Shown: positions 53,669 through 62,898, numbered from the stretch's first letter. The stretch: 64,000 nucleotides of DNA from Psychrobacillus sp. OK028 (GCF_900103605.1 NZ_FNHY01000002.1:62001-126000); one strand, 5' to 3'. The notes: generated by a model from the sequence alone, not told the origin. Made by a program: numbers and translations.

Positions 53669-54248
53669 AAATAACAGCGAGGATCTAACAACTGAAATCA
53701 TAGACGAATTTATGTTTAATTATTATAGTTCAGAAAAAATTAGATTGATAGCTTTTGAATGGGAGTCAAACGAACTCTTAAAAGAAAGAATGTCTATTTT
53801 AAGAAATGTAATCATGGCTCATAATTTAGGAATGTATAACGTAACAATTCCCACTTTGCTTACACAATTAGAGGGTGTTTTAATAGATACTTTTAATATT
53901 AGGGGTAAAGTAGACGGGAAAATAATTGAATTACTGTTGGAATGCTTATTAAAAGATGATAACAATGAAAGTGGCTTTAATTTCGATACAGAGATTCATG
54001 AATATTATACAAAAAACATTATACAAAGTTTTAAACATGGCGAGCCTATTAAGTCAGGAATTAGCAGAAACGCCATTCTGCATGGAGCTGATAAAAGATA
54101 TGGGATACTCTCTAATTCATTAAAAACTATTTTATTATTTGATTATATCTCAAATGCTGGTTTTTGTATCGACAAGGACAAGCAACAAAGAGGAAGAGAA
54201 AAAATAAAAATTCATAGAAAAAACAGATATCCCAAAAAACGAAAATAA
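53661..54248 (+). CDS. C-terminal part of a split HEPN-like protein
   Basis: 195 residues. It contains WESNELLKERMSILRNVIMAHNLGMYNVTIPTLLTQLEGVLID and then GISRNAILHGADKRYGILSNSLKTILLFDYIS. The RNAILH stretch fits the Rx4-6H motif of HEPN RNases, preceded by a helix and followed by the HG turn seen in abundant uncharacterised proteins of mobile regions. The tail is very basic (HRKNRYPKKRK). TTG is the only start, and no clean ribosome site is seen, which favours a frameshift from the upstream frame. It is the last gene before attR. Confidence 0.55.
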   Translation: MYENNSEDLTTEIIDEFMFNYYSSEKIRLIAFEWESNELLKERMSILRNVIMAHNLGMYNVTIPTLLTQLEGVLIDTFNIRGKVDGKIIELLLECLLKDDNNESGFNFDTEIHEYYTKNIIQSFKHGEPIKSGISRNAILHGADKRYGILSNSLKTILLFDYISNAGFCIDKDKQQRGREKIKIHRKNRYPKKRK

Positions 54249-54432
54249 AAGCAATTGTTGTTAAATATTCACTAATCAAAAGCTTACTTTGGTTGAAAAT
54301 TATTAAGTAAGAAAAAAATGAGAATAAAGCTTAGAAAAGAAATCATAACCATTTTTATAAATAATGGAGCAATCACAACCGAAATGGTATAATTAGATTA
54401 ATAATGCTTCGAAACGTTGTCATATCAGGGAT

Positions 54433-54520
54433 TCATTCACTAGTAAAAGTGATTGTTATTCCGACAAACGAGGAGATTATGATTGCAAGAGATACGGTGA
54501 GAATTGCGAAGCTTTAAGAG
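54433..54520 (+). repeat. attR: displaced copy of the ackA 3' end
   Basis: Reads in frame as the last 28 residues of AckA plus the stop ([19 protein letters not shown]...), with one amino acid change (Pro to Leu) and one synonymous change within the repeat. No ackA sequence precedes it, so it is a tail fragment, not a gene. It marks the right end of the island; 54521 onward is the original flank of ackA. Confidence 0.9.
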
Positions 54521-54664
54521 TCTTGTAGGGAGTTTGAACGAGCGATTACCTTTGGAAAAGTCCATCGTCAAGCTTTAATTTGTAACTTTTTACAGTGCTA
54601 AAACTCTATAAAAGTAGTAATATTTATCTTGAAATTAAAGTATTTTGTAACTTATTTGTAACTC

Positions 54665-54711
54665 CAATCCCCTACCATTGGTTAAATCAAATGGAAGGGG
54701 TTGTTTTATTG
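54665..54711 (+). promoter_or_regulatory. Hairpin over the ribosome site of the PHB-depolymerase-like gene
   Basis: CAATCCC..CCATT (54665-54679) pairs with AATGG..GGGGTTG (54690-54703), followed by TTTTATT. The right arm contains the GGAAGGGG Shine-Dalgarno site for the TTG start at 54709. It may be the original ackA terminator, a translational switch, or both. Confidence 0.5.
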
Positions 54712-56466
54712 ATACGATATAAAAGAATTTGGTTCTTTGTAATCTGTCTAGTGCTAATTGGTTCTATGGTTAGTTTGCCTTCAATGACAAAAGCATCAGG
54801 AGGTTTTATCTCAGGATCCTATGGTGGAAAGACTTATAAGTTGTATGTGCCTAGTCACTATGACTCTAGTAAGAGTTATCCACTATTTGTTATGTTACAT
54901 GGTTGTACACAAGATGCTGCTCAGTTTTCAACAGGAACAAAAATGAATGCGCTTTCAGAGGAAAAAGAGTTTCTGGTACTTTACCCAGAACAAAACTCAA
55001 GCTCTAACTCAAATAAATGTTGGAATTGGTTTGAACCAAGTCATCAATCTCGTGGAAGTGGCGAGCCTAGTGTGATTGCTGGTATGGTGCAATCCATTAA
55101 AACTAATTATTCTATCCAGAATGATCAAGTGTACGTTGCTGGTCTTTCAGCAGGGGCTGCAATGAGTGTCATTATGGGCGCAACGTATCCAGATGTCTTT
55201 TCAGGTGTAGGAGTTGGAGCAGGCTTAGAATATAAGGCGGCTACTAGTATGACTGAAGCTTTTACAGCGATGTCTAGTGGTGGAGCAAATCCAACTCAAA
55301 GAGGAAGAGATGCCTATAACGCAATGGGAAGTAGGGCTAAACCATTGAAGGTTATTGTCTTTCATGGAACTTCTGACTACACAGTTAATAAAGTAAATGG
55401 AGATCAAGTCATTTCCCAATGGGCAATAACAAATAGCTTAGCTGCGACTGGAACCGAAGGATGGCTAAACGACCAAGCGGATAACACACAGAATTTACAG
55501 GTACCATCTGGAAAAAGTTATACGGTATATGACTATAAAGCACAGGATGAAAAAGTTTGGATGAAAAAGATTAATATCTTAAATATGGGGCATGCATGGT
55601 CAGGAGGAAGTTCACAAGGAAGTTACACAGATCCACAAGGTCCTGATGCTAGTCGAATGATGTGGGAATTTTTTCAAAATGAAGTAGACCCCCCTGCGGT
55701 TATACCTGTTACAACTGCAACTCCAGCTGGAGGAACTTACAATGGTTCCGTAAGTGTTGAGCTCAATTCTAATAAAACAGGGACGACCTACTATACAACA
55801 GATGGATCTGAACCAACTATCAACTCAACAATATATTCAAAAGCGCTTTCAATAACAGAAGACACAACTTTAAAGTTCTTTAGTCGTGATAGTGATGGCA
55901 ACTCCGAATCAGTCAAAACAGAAAAGTATTTTATTAAAACAGAAGATACTCCTAGAGATGAAACAACCATATCATCCAATGGCAATGAAGATGGGTTTGT
56001 AGGAAAGTATACTGCAGATGGAAAAAGTAATGCGACCATTAAGGTTGGGGATAAAGGAATGTATAATACGGATACGTATAGAGGTATTTTATCGTTCGAT
56101 ACAAGTACAATAACAGAACCTATAGAATCAGCCAAAATTCGACTATATATTAAAACGAAACTAGGAACGATTTCAATACTCCGATTAGACATGAAAAATG
56201 GAGTATTCGGAACAAGTTCTACAATTGAACAAACAGATTATGCCAATTCAGCTACCCAATCAAATTTAAGTAGCTTCTCACCTGTTGAAGGTGAATATTT
56301 GGATATTAATATACCTATCAATAGTTTGGCACAGATCAACTTGAACGGTATTACACAATTCAGATTAAAGGCTGAAACTACGGCAGGGCTCAACTCTAAT
56401 TTCATTGAATTTTATGGAGGTGAAACTGTCGATTATGCACCAACACTTATAATTAATAGCAATTAA
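54709..56466 (+). CDS. Secreted PHB-depolymerase-type esterase with accessory domains
   Basis: About 585 residues. A signal peptide (RYKRIWFFVICLVLIGSMV..TKASG) is followed by an esterase domain (about 30-330) of the LpqC/PHB depolymerase type: LFVMLHGCTQDA, nucleophile in VAGLSAGAAMS, Asp in VFHGTSDYTVN, and His in MGHAWSGG. Then comes a chitobiase-C-like beta domain (about 340-415; PAGGTYNGSVSVELN..TYYTTDGSEPT) and a C-terminal DNRLRE/CBM96-type beta domain (about 425-585; RGILSFDTS). The substrate may be a polyester or an acylated polysaccharide. The frame opens at 54595, but TTG 54709 with GGAAGGGG is the best start before the signal peptide. It lies just outside attR. Confidence 0.82.
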   Translation: MIRYKRIWFFVICLVLIGSMVSLPSMTKASGGFISGSYGGKTYKLYVPSHYDSSKSYPLFVMLHGCTQDAAQFSTGTKMNALSEEKEFLVLYPEQNSSSNSNKCWNWFEPSHQSRGSGEPSVIAGMVQSIKTNYSIQNDQVYVAGLSAGAAMSVIMGATYPDVFSGVGVGAGLEYKAATSMTEAFTAMSSGGANPTQRGRDAYNAMGSRAKPLKVIVFHGTSDYTVNKVNGDQVISQWAITNSLAATGTEGWLNDQADNTQNLQVPSGKSYTVYDYKAQDEKVWMKKINILNMGHAWSGGSSQGSYTDPQGPDASRMMWEFFQNEVDPPAVIPVTTATPAGGTYNGSVSVELNSNKTGTTYYTTDGSEPTINSTIYSKALSITEDTTLKFFSRDSDGNSESVKTEKYFIKTEDTPRDETTISSNGNEDGFVGKYTADGKSNATIKVGDKGMYNTDTYRGILSFDTSTITEPIESAKIRLYIKTKLGTISILRLDMKNGVFGTSSTIEQTDYANSATQSNLSSFSPVEGEYLDINIPINSLAQINLNGITQFRLKAETTAGLNSNFIEFYGGETVDYAPTLIINSN

Positions 56467-56506
56467 GATATTCAGTAAAACATTGGAACAGATTAAAAAA
56501 TAATAT

Positions 56507-56552
56507 TAAAAGAGGGTGTAGAGAAAATACTCTACGCCCTTTTAGTTTAAAA
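56507..56552 (+). terminator. Terminator after the esterase gene
   Basis: AAAAGAGGGTGTAGAG pairs with CTCTACGCCCTTTT around AAAATA, with G-T pairs. Confidence 0.8.
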
Positions 56553-56626
56553 AATGGCAGGAGTTTTAAGGGGTTTTGTAGAATAGAAAGCTGAATGAAT
56601 TTGTAGATTTACTAAGGAGGGCGCTA

Positions 56627-56944
56627 ATGCCACTAGAACAAGAAGTAAAAGGAATATTAATTGTAGGATTCTTAATTGTTATGATAATTGCAATAATATT
56701 TACATTATTTTTTGCTATAAAAAATAAACAATCAATAACTGGTTATGCGTGGATCTTCTTGTACTTTATATTTTTTACGGTTGCCATACTTTTTGGCTAT
56801 AATGCTATTTCCTTCGATTATAATCACCCAATGGCCTCAGAAGAAATATCACTTCAGATAGGGTTTGCAGGAGTAGCCTGGAGTATAAGTATGTTCTGCT
56901 TGGTTATGGGGATCTATATCTTTTCGAGAAAAAGTTTGATTTAA
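56627..56944 (+). CDS. Small membrane protein with three TM segments, unknown
   Basis: A 105-residue protein with hydrophobic segments at about 9-29, 40-62 and 76-99. No family is recognised. AAGGAGGGCG lies just before the ATG, a strong site. It is separated from its neighbours by terminators on both sides and is probably monocistronic. Confidence 0.65.
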   Translation: MPLEQEVKGILIVGFLIVMIIAIIFTLFFAIKNKQSITGYAWIFLYFIFFTVAILFGYNAISFDYNHPMASEEISLQIGFAGVAWSISMFCLVMGIYIFSRKSLI

Positions 56945-56971
56945 AGAGTTTAAGTCCCTAGTTTTAATATA

Positions 56972-57012
56972 AAAATGGTTGGTCGTGAGAAGTATCACGA
57001 TCAACCACTTTA
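56972..57012. terminator. Bidirectional terminator before the universal stress gene
   Basis: GGTTGGTCGTGA pairs with TCACGATCAACCAC around GAAGTA, with A/T tracts on both sides. Confidence 0.82.
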
Positions 57013-57027
57013 TATTATTCTACTAAA

Positions 57028-57483
57028 TTATGCTTCTAGTGGTTCGTCAGTGCGAACTACTAATACATCACAAGAAGCGGAGCGAACGATATATTCGGAT
57101 ACGCTACCGATTAAGAATCGTTCCATGGCATTTAGACCTGTCGCACCACAGATGATTAAATCTGCTTCAACCTTTTTAGCGATGTCTTTAGAAATCATTG
57201 ATTTTGGTGAACCATAGTCTACTACGACATTCACGTTTTTTACCCCAGCAGCAAGAGCTTCTTTTTTATATCCACCTAGTAAATCTTCTGCAAAAGTTTG
57301 TGCTCTTTCTGCAATTGAACGATCATACGCCTCAATTGCAGCAAATGAACGAGTATCGATAATATTGATAAGGTTTAAAGTTGCATTGTTACGTGCTGCA
57401 ATAGATACAGATTTTTTAAATGCATATTCGGCTTCTTTCGAACCATCGACAGCCACTAGAATTTGATTGTATCTTAATGTCAT
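57028..57483 (-). CDS. Universal stress protein, UspA family
   Basis: A 151-residue UspA-fold protein. It opens YNQILVAVDGSKEAEYAFKKS and closes with the ATP-binding signature CGATGLNAMERFLIGSVSEYIVRSASCDVLVVR (G2xG9xGS). It is a cytoplasmic dimer in known members, induced by stress or starvation. AAGGAGG precedes the ATG. It is divergent from ald; no sigma-B-like promoter was seen upstream. Confidence 0.93.
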   Translation of the reverse strand: MTLRYNQILVAVDGSKEAEYAFKKSVSIAARNNATLNLINIIDTRSFAAIEAYDRSIAERAQTFAEDLLGGYKKEALAAGVKNVNVVVDYGSPKSMISKDIAKKVEADLIICGATGLNAMERFLIGSVSEYIVRSASCDVLVVRTDEPLEA

Positions 57484-57709
57484 TTTAAAAACCTCCTTAT
57501 AGTTATATATATATTATTCGAGATTTTTAGACATATTCCTTCTTATCATTCATTTTTTATTTAGTCTTATTTGTGAACATTTTAATCCGTAAATTAAATA
57601 GTTGAAGTATTTTAAATATATAAATGATAAGATAGATTTGTATGAAATGATACATTTATATATTGTGTCATTTTCACACCAACATGGTTTACATAGGAGG
57701 ATGCAAGAA

Positions 57710-58825
57710 ATGCGTATTGGGATTCCAAAGGAAACAAAAAACAATGAAAATCGCGTTGCAATGACGCCTGCTGGGGTAGTAAGCTTAAAGCATTATAAAC
57801 ATGAGGTTTTTATTGAAACGGGTGCTGGACTTGGTTCAAGCTTTACCGATGAAGACTACATCGCTGCAGGAGCAACAATTGTATCTACAGCTGAAGAAGC
57901 TTGGAATCAAGAAATGGTCATGAAAGTAAAGGAACCTACTCATGAAGAATATTATTTAATTCGCGAAGAATCGATTCTTTTTACTTATTTACACCTAGCA
58001 CCTGAAGCAGATTTAACAAAAGTTTTACTAGAAAAAAAAGTGACAGCAATTGCTTACGAAACAGTTCAATTGCCTAATAATACATTACCTTTATTGTCTC
58101 CAATGAGTGAAGTTGCTGGTCGTATGTCAACTCAAATAGGAGCACAGTATTTAGAGCAAATTAATGGGGGAAAAGGAATATTACTTGGGGGAGTTCCTGG
58201 AGTTCCGCGTGCGAAAGTAGCAATTATTGGGGGAGGTATTGCTGGTGCTAGTGCCGCTCGTGTTGCAATTGGAATGGGAGCACAAGTTACAATCATCGAT
58301 TTAAATCCAGATCGCCTACGTCAATTAGAGGATATCTTTGGAGCGAGCATCCAAACATTGATTTCTAGCCCATATAATATTGCTGAAGCAGTGAAAGAAG
58401 CTGACCTAGTGATAGGTTGTGTTTTAATACCAGGTGCAAAAGCTCCGAAACTAGTAACAGAAGAAATGATTAAAACGATGTCTCCTGGATCTGTTGTTAT
58501 TGATATTGCAATCGACCAAGGTGGTATTTTTGAAACTTCCGATCGTATTACAACACACGATAACCCTACGTACGAAAAGCATGGGGTAGTACATTACGCT
58601 GTTGCTAATATGCCTGGAGCAGTACCAAGAACTTCTACTATGGCCCTGATAAATGCTACAATTCCGTATGCATTACAAATTGCCAATAAAGGCTATAAAC
58701 AAGCGTGTTTAGATAATCCTTCTCTTCAAAAAGGGATTAACACGTTAGCTGGACATGTTACCTTTAAAGCCGTCGCAGAAGCACAAGATCTTCCTTATGT
58801 GGATGTTGCGACGCTTTTAAACTAA
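57710..58825 (+). CDS. ald: Alanine dehydrogenase
   Basis: Oxidises L-alanine to pyruvate and ammonia with NAD, needed for growth on alanine and for sporulation in B. subtilis. It starts [20 protein letters not shown] and has the conserved lysine in VMKVKEP, HLAPE, the NAD loop [22 protein letters not shown] and the ending YVDVATLL. It has 371 residues. ATG 57710 has AGGAGG at 57695-57700 with nine-base spacing; the 36 extra upstream residues in the frame are not family-like. Confidence 0.95.
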   Translation: MRIGIPKETKNNENRVAMTPAGVVSLKHYKHEVFIETGAGLGSSFTDEDYIAAGATIVSTAEEAWNQEMVMKVKEPTHEEYYLIREESILFTYLHLAPEADLTKVLLEKKVTAIAYETVQLPNNTLPLLSPMSEVAGRMSTQIGAQYLEQINGGKGILLGGVPGVPRAKVAIIGGGIAGASAARVAIGMGAQVTIIDLNPDRLRQLEDIFGASIQTLISSPYNIAEAVKEADLVIGCVLIPGAKAPKLVTEEMIKTMSPGSVVIDIAIDQGGIFETSDRITTHDNPTYEKHGVVHYAVANMPGAVPRTSTMALINATIPYALQIANKGYKQACLDNPSLQKGINTLAGHVTFKAVAEAQDLPYVDVATLLN

Positions 58826-58891
58826 TAGCTTAAAAATAATCACTCGAGGCAGCAATGCTTTGGGTGATTTCTAATTAATGGAGTGATCTAA

Positions 58892-59248
58892 ATGCGGTAT
58901 ATGTATATAGGAATAGCAGGAGCAATTGGAGCAATTGCAAGGTATTTGGTAAGTGTTTTTATATTAGTTGACTCAGAGTTTCCGTTTACTACTTTACTGG
59001 TCAACCTGGTGGGATGCTATGCATTGGCATTTATAACGTCTAGAACGCTACCGTTTTCAAATAAACTCAAGTCTGCTATAGGTACTGGTTTTCTAGGGTC
59101 TTTTACAACTTTTTCTGCATTTAGCGTGGAAACGATAACGATGATAGAAAATGGACAAATTGGATTTGCTATACTTTATATTATCCTTAGCATTGTAGGT
59201 GGAATCATAATGAGTAATATTGGTTGGAAAAATGAGGTGGCTAAATGA
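58892..59248 (+). CDS. crcB1: FluC/CrcB fluoride channel subunit 1
   Basis: A 118-residue, four-helix membrane protein of the FluC family that expels fluoride. It has IGAIARYLVS, TTLLVNLVGCYALAF (conserved Asn) and GTGFLGSFTTFSAFSVET, the central GxxTTFSTF signature. It is paired with a second copy whose start overlaps its stop (ATGA); Bacillus pairs act as antiparallel heterodimers. No fluoride riboswitch is visible in the 66-base gap after ald. Confidence 0.92.
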   Translation: MRYMYIGIAGAIGAIARYLVSVFILVDSEFPFTTLLVNLVGCYALAFITSRTLPFSNKLKSAIGTGFLGSFTTFSAFSVETITMIENGQIGFAILYIILSIVGGIIMSNIGWKNEVAK

Positions 59249-59583
59249 GTATCATCCTAGTAGGGATTGCAGGGTTTATAGGTGCAAATATACGCTATAT
59301 TGTTTCCAAAAGGCTAAATAACGGTACAAGTGATGCTTTTCCATATGGTACTCTTTCAGTAAATCTTATTGGAGCATTCTTACTCGGATTGTTAGTCGGA
59401 GGACAAGCAAGCGAAATTTATATGCTAATACTTGGAACAGGGTTGCTAGGTTCCATAACAACTTTCTCCACATTAAATAAAGAACTATATACTTTACAAA
59501 AGCATCCTAAAGTCTGGCTTCTTTATTTTCTTGCTACTTATATAGGTGGATTTGTTTTGGCATATATTGGATACCTCGTTTGA
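59245..59583 (+). CDS. crcB2: FluC/CrcB fluoride channel subunit 2
   Basis: A 112-residue second FluC subunit. It has GFIGANIRYIVSKRLN, FPYGTLSVNLIGAFLLGLL and GTGLLGSITTFSTLNKEL. It is translationally coupled to the first subunit by a four-base overlap. Four membrane helices are evident. Confidence 0.92.
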   Translation: MSIILVGIAGFIGANIRYIVSKRLNNGTSDAFPYGTLSVNLIGAFLLGLLVGGQASEIYMLILGTGLLGSITTFSTLNKELYTLQKHPKVWLLYFLATYIGGFVLAYIGYLV

Positions 59584-59586
59584 GAG

Positions 59587-59623
59587 TTTGAAAGCACTGC
59601 CAATTATTAGCAGCGCTTTCTAG
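59587..59623. terminator. Bidirectional terminator after crcB2
   Basis: GAAAGC-A-CTGC pairs with GCAG-C-GCTTTC with one internal mismatch. It lies between converging genes. Confidence 0.65.
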
Positions 59624-59626
59624 AAT

Positions 59627-60721
59627 CTATGATAAAATTTGTAATTCTTTTGGAAATTTAGTTAACACTTCTACACCATTTTCTGTTACCACTACATCGT
59701 CCTCTATACGAACGCCTGTGATTTCGGGGTGATAGATACCTGGTTCGATTGTAAATACCATACCTTTTTCAAGTTTCATATCATTCACACCAGTAATCGA
59801 TGGAAATTCATGAACTGAAATTCCAAGTCCATGTCCTAGACGATGAGTGAAATAATCACCGTAACCAGCTTCCGTAATGACATCTCTCGCAATTTTATCA
59901 AGTGCCATAGCTGTAATCCCTGGTTTAACTGCTTCAACAGCTGCTTCCTCAGCTCGGCGAACTGTTTCGTATATTTCCCGTTTTTCTGGAGTAGGTTCCC
60001 CAAATGCTACTGTACGCGTAATATCCGAGCAATAGCCATTATAAACAACGCCTAAATCGAATAGTATGAAGTCCCCTTTTTGAATTTTACGATCCCCAGG
60101 AGTGCCATGAGGAGAAGCTGTTTTAGGACCGCTTAGTACCATTGTATCGAAGGACATTTGAGCAGCCCCTTTTTCTTTAACGGCTAATTCGATAGTATTT
60201 AAAATTTCAAGCTCCGTTTTTCCTTCTGCAATTTCCTTGCAACCTACTTCAATGGCATAATCTGCTAGCTCTGCTGCCATACGCATATTAACTAATTCTG
60301 CTTCTGATTTTATAACACGAAGGTCATTAATCTTTTCATCAATCCTAAATACTTGAAGATTGGATATACGTTCTTCTAGTGCCTCTAATCTTTCTACTGT
60401 CAGATGGGATTTCTCAACAGCAATGCTTTGAATTTTACCCACAGTTGCATTCATCTTCTGAACGAGGATATCCCATGCATTTTCTGTGTCCTGATGACCA
60501 ATTATTTCTCCGTTCCATCCTGCTGCTTTCGCATCTGGTATTTCCATTTTAGGACAAATGATAAATGGTGCGGAATTTTTAAAAATTGCTACTCCTAAAA
60601 GGCGCTCATGTGGATTACTTCTAAATCCAGTAAAATAAAAAACGTTATCTGGAGTAGTAATAAATGCGGCATCAATTTGTTGTGCTTGAAGATATGATTG
60701 GATTTTTTCGGTTTGATTCAT
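59627..60721 (-). CDS. Xaa-Pro peptidase (M24B family)
   Basis: A 364-residue pita-bread metallopeptidase. The N-terminal creatinase-like domain covers about 1-125. The C-terminal catalytic domain carries the dimetal ligands: Asp in FILFDLGVVYNGYCSDITRT (two Asp), His in RLGHGLGISVHEFPS, Glu in FTIEPGIY and Glu in VRIEDDVVVT. It cleaves peptides ending in or beginning with X-Pro; dipeptidase and aminopeptidase members are hard to tell apart by sequence. AAAGGGGTGC precedes the ATG. Confidence 0.92.
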   Translation of the reverse strand: MNQTEKIQSYLQAQQIDAAFITTPDNVFYFTGFRSNPHERLLGVAIFKNSAPFIICPKMEIPDAKAAGWNGEIIGHQDTENAWDILVQKMNATVGKIQSIAVEKSHLTVERLEALEERISNLQVFRIDEKINDLRVIKSEAELVNMRMAAELADYAIEVGCKEIAEGKTELEILNTIELAVKEKGAAQMSFDTMVLSGPKTASPHGTPGDRKIQKGDFILFDLGVVYNGYCSDITRTVAFGEPTPEKREIYETVRRAEEAAVEAVKPGITAMALDKIARDVITEAGYGDYFTHRLGHGLGISVHEFPSITGVNDMKLEKGMVFTIEPGIYHPEITGVRIEDDVVVTENGVEVLTKFPKELQILS

Positions 60722-60845
60722 AGGGCACCCCTTTTAGATTTAATACTATTAGCATATCAGAATAAAGGATTTCTGGCATCTACGTGGAATGAATATATAA
60801 GGAGAAATAATTTAATAATACTTTTTTATAAGGAGAGAAAATATT

Positions 60846-61535
60846 ATGCAAATTAGCTATCACGGACATTCAGTTGTGAAAATAAAAACAAATGCACACA
60901 CGATTTTAATTGATCCATTTATTACAGGAAATGGACAAACTGATTTAATTGCGTCTGAAGAAAAAGCAGATGTTATTTTATTGACACATGGTCATAATGA
61001 TCATTTTGGGGATACAGTAGATCTAGCAAAAAGAAATAACGCTACTGTAATTGCGATTTTCGAACTTGCCGAGTATGTTGAATCATTAGGAATTAAAGTA
61101 CATGCAATGGGTATAGGGGGAGCTTATGATTTCGAGTTCGGGAGAGTGAAATTCACGCAAGCTTTCCATAGCAGTTCATATACAACAGAAGGTGGAGAGA
61201 CAATTTACGGTGGAATGCCAGCAGGAGTTCTTCTAACAATAGAAGATAAAACAATCTATCATGCCGGAGATACAGCTTTGTTTGGAGATATGAAACTAAT
61301 AGGAGAACGCAATGATATTGATGTTGCATTCCTACCAATTGGGGATAATTTCACTATGGGACCAGAAGATGCTGCCTACGCTGTCCAACTGTTAAAACCC
61401 CAAATTGTTGTACCTATTCACTATAATACGTTCCCGCCGATTAAACAGGATCCACAATTATTTAAAAACCTAGTGGATAGTGCTGAAGTTCAAGTGTTAA
61501 ATGCCGGGGATCATGTTCAATTGAAACGTGACTAG
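60846..61535 (+). CDS. ytkL: YtkL, metallo-beta-lactamase-fold hydrolase (UPF0173)
   Basis: A 229-residue UPF0173 protein. Metal-binding motif [12 protein letters not shown] (HxHxDH), the first strand [33 protein letters not shown] and [10 protein letters not shown] are the usual blocks. It is a cytoplasmic metal-dependent hydrolase with no proven substrate. AAGGAGAG precedes the ATG. It lies directly before ytoI, as in B. subtilis. Confidence 0.93.
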   Translation: MQISYHGHSVVKIKTNAHTILIDPFITGNGQTDLIASEEKADVILLTHGHNDHFGDTVDLAKRNNATVIAIFELAEYVESLGIKVHAMGIGGAYDFEFGRVKFTQAFHSSSYTTEGGETIYGGMPAGVLLTIEDKTIYHAGDTALFGDMKLIGERNDIDVAFLPIGDNFTMGPEDAAYAVQLLKPQIVVPIHYNTFPPIKQDPQLFKNLVDSAEVQVLNAGDHVQLKRD

Positions 61536-61590
61536 GAATGGAGGCATATGTGGTACAATAAACGTATAATAATCGTTTGGATGTGACTAC

Positions 61591-62898
61591 ATGACAACAA
61601 AACACGAACAAATTTTAGCATATATTGAAAAACTTCCAGTCGGTGATAAAATATCTGTTAGACAAATTGCAAAGGACTTGACTGTCAGCGAGGGGACAGC
61701 CTACCGCGCGATAAAAGAGGCGGAAAACAGAAGACTAGTTAGTACAATTGAGCGAGTTGGAACGATTCGTATTGAGTTAAAGATAAAAGAGCATTTTGAG
61801 CGTTTAACCTACGCTGAAGTAGTAAATATTGTCGATGGACAAGTATTAGGTGGGAAAACTGGATTGCATAAAACATTAAACAAATTTGTCATCGGTGCCA
61901 TGCAGCTCGAAGACATGATGCGTTATGTTGAACCGAGCAATCTGTTAATAGCAGGAAATCGATTAAAAGTTCATGAAACAGCTTTAAAAGCAGGAGCAGC
62001 TGTATTAGTAACAGGTGGCTTTGATGTGACAGACTCCACAAAAAAAATAGCAGATGAGCTGGAGTTACCTGTCATATCGACAAGTTTTGACACATTTACG
62101 GTAGCTACGATGATCAATCGAGCAATTGACGACCAACTCATCAAAAAAGATGTTTTGTTAATAGAGGATATTTATATCCCACTTGAAGAGACGTCTTATT
62201 TAATTGCAACTGATAAGGTCAAACAATACCGAGTGCTGAATGATGCGACCACACATGGTGTGTTCCCAGTTGTAGATGGATCTAAGAAACTGGTGGGGAT
62301 TGTTACTGCTAGAGATGTCATCGGTAAATCGAACAATGAAACAATCGAGAAAGTAATGACAAAAAATCCGATTTCCGTCACGATGAAAACAAGCGTATCC
62401 TCTGCAAGTCATCGAATGATCTGGGAAGGTGTAGATTTATTGCCAGTAGTTCGTGAAACAAATTATTTAGAGGGAGTTATTAGTAGGCAGGATGTATTAA
62501 AAGCCCTTCAAGCTGCTGCTAGACAACCACAAAACGGTGAAACGATCGATGATATTGTAAAGCAACAAATAAAAATCATTTCTACAGAAGAATTTCTATT
62601 TGAGTTCGTTGTTACACCACAAATGACGGATCATTACGGTGCAATGTCTAATGGAGCTTTTACGATATTAGTAACAGAAACAGGAGCACAAACGTTGAAG
62701 ATTCGTAAACGCGGTGAAAGTGTCGTGGAGAATATGACGATTTACTATACAAAGCCGATTCAACTAGAAAGTATTCTACGCATTCAAGCGAGAGTATTGG
62801 AGCTGAGTAGAAGAGTAGCGAAGATGGATATTGAAGTATATAACGACAAGCTACTAGTCGGAAAAGCAATGGTAACCTATCAGTTACTGGAGCGTTAA
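61591..62898 (+). CDS. ytoI: YtoI, HTH-DRTGG-CBS-hotdog regulator-like protein
   Basis: A 435-residue four-part protein. An N-terminal winged-helix HTH (about 1-65; RQIAKDLTVSEGTAYRAIKEAENR) is followed by a DRTGG domain (about 75-185), a CBS pair (about 190-310; GVFPVVDGSKKLVGIVTARD and VDLLPVVRETNYLEGVISRQD) and a C-terminal hotdog thioesterase-like domain (about 325-430; DHYGAMSNGAFTILVTETG). It combines DNA binding with nucleotide and thioester sensing modules; its target is unknown. The length matches B. subtilis YtoI (439). Confidence 0.92.
   Translation: MTTKHEQILAYIEKLPVGDKISVRQIAKDLTVSEGTAYRAIKEAENRRLVSTIERVGTIRIELKIKEHFERLTYAEVVNIVDGQVLGGKTGLHKTLNKFVIGAMQLEDMMRYVEPSNLLIAGNRLKVHETALKAGAAVLVTGGFDVTDSTKKIADELELPVISTSFDTFTVATMINRAIDDQLIKKDVLLIEDIYIPLEETSYLIATDKVKQYRVLNDATTHGVFPVVDGSKKLVGIVTARDVIGKSNNETIEKVMTKNPISVTMKTSVSSASHRMIWEGVDLLPVVRETNYLEGVISRQDVLKALQAAARQPQNGETIDDIVKQQIKIISTEEFLFEFVVTPQMTDHYGAMSNGAFTILVTETGAQTLKIRKRGESVVENMTIYYTKPIQLESILRIQARVLELSRRVAKMDIEVYNDKLLVGKAMVTYQLLER

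Larger units (their letters stand above)
44503..54520. mobile_element. Integrated genomic island at the 3' end of ackA (about 10 kb)
   Basis: The element is bounded by the direct repeats 44503-44550 and 54473-54520. A two-gene integrase block lies next to attL. The content is unlike the collinear backbone: integrase genes, zinc-ribbon remnant, DUF6615-like gene, MerR/Mrr restriction gene, SLH surface protein, two-TM protein and a HEPN-like pair. Gaps are long and AT-rich, and at least three genes look frameshifted, so the element is probably old and perhaps immobile. No structural, replication or conjugation genes are seen. Confidence 0.88.

Noticed and set aside
54411-54424. Possible cre box just before attR
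   Set aside because: TCGAAACGTTGTCA differs from the consensus at the conserved second and third positions and has no gene start next to it.
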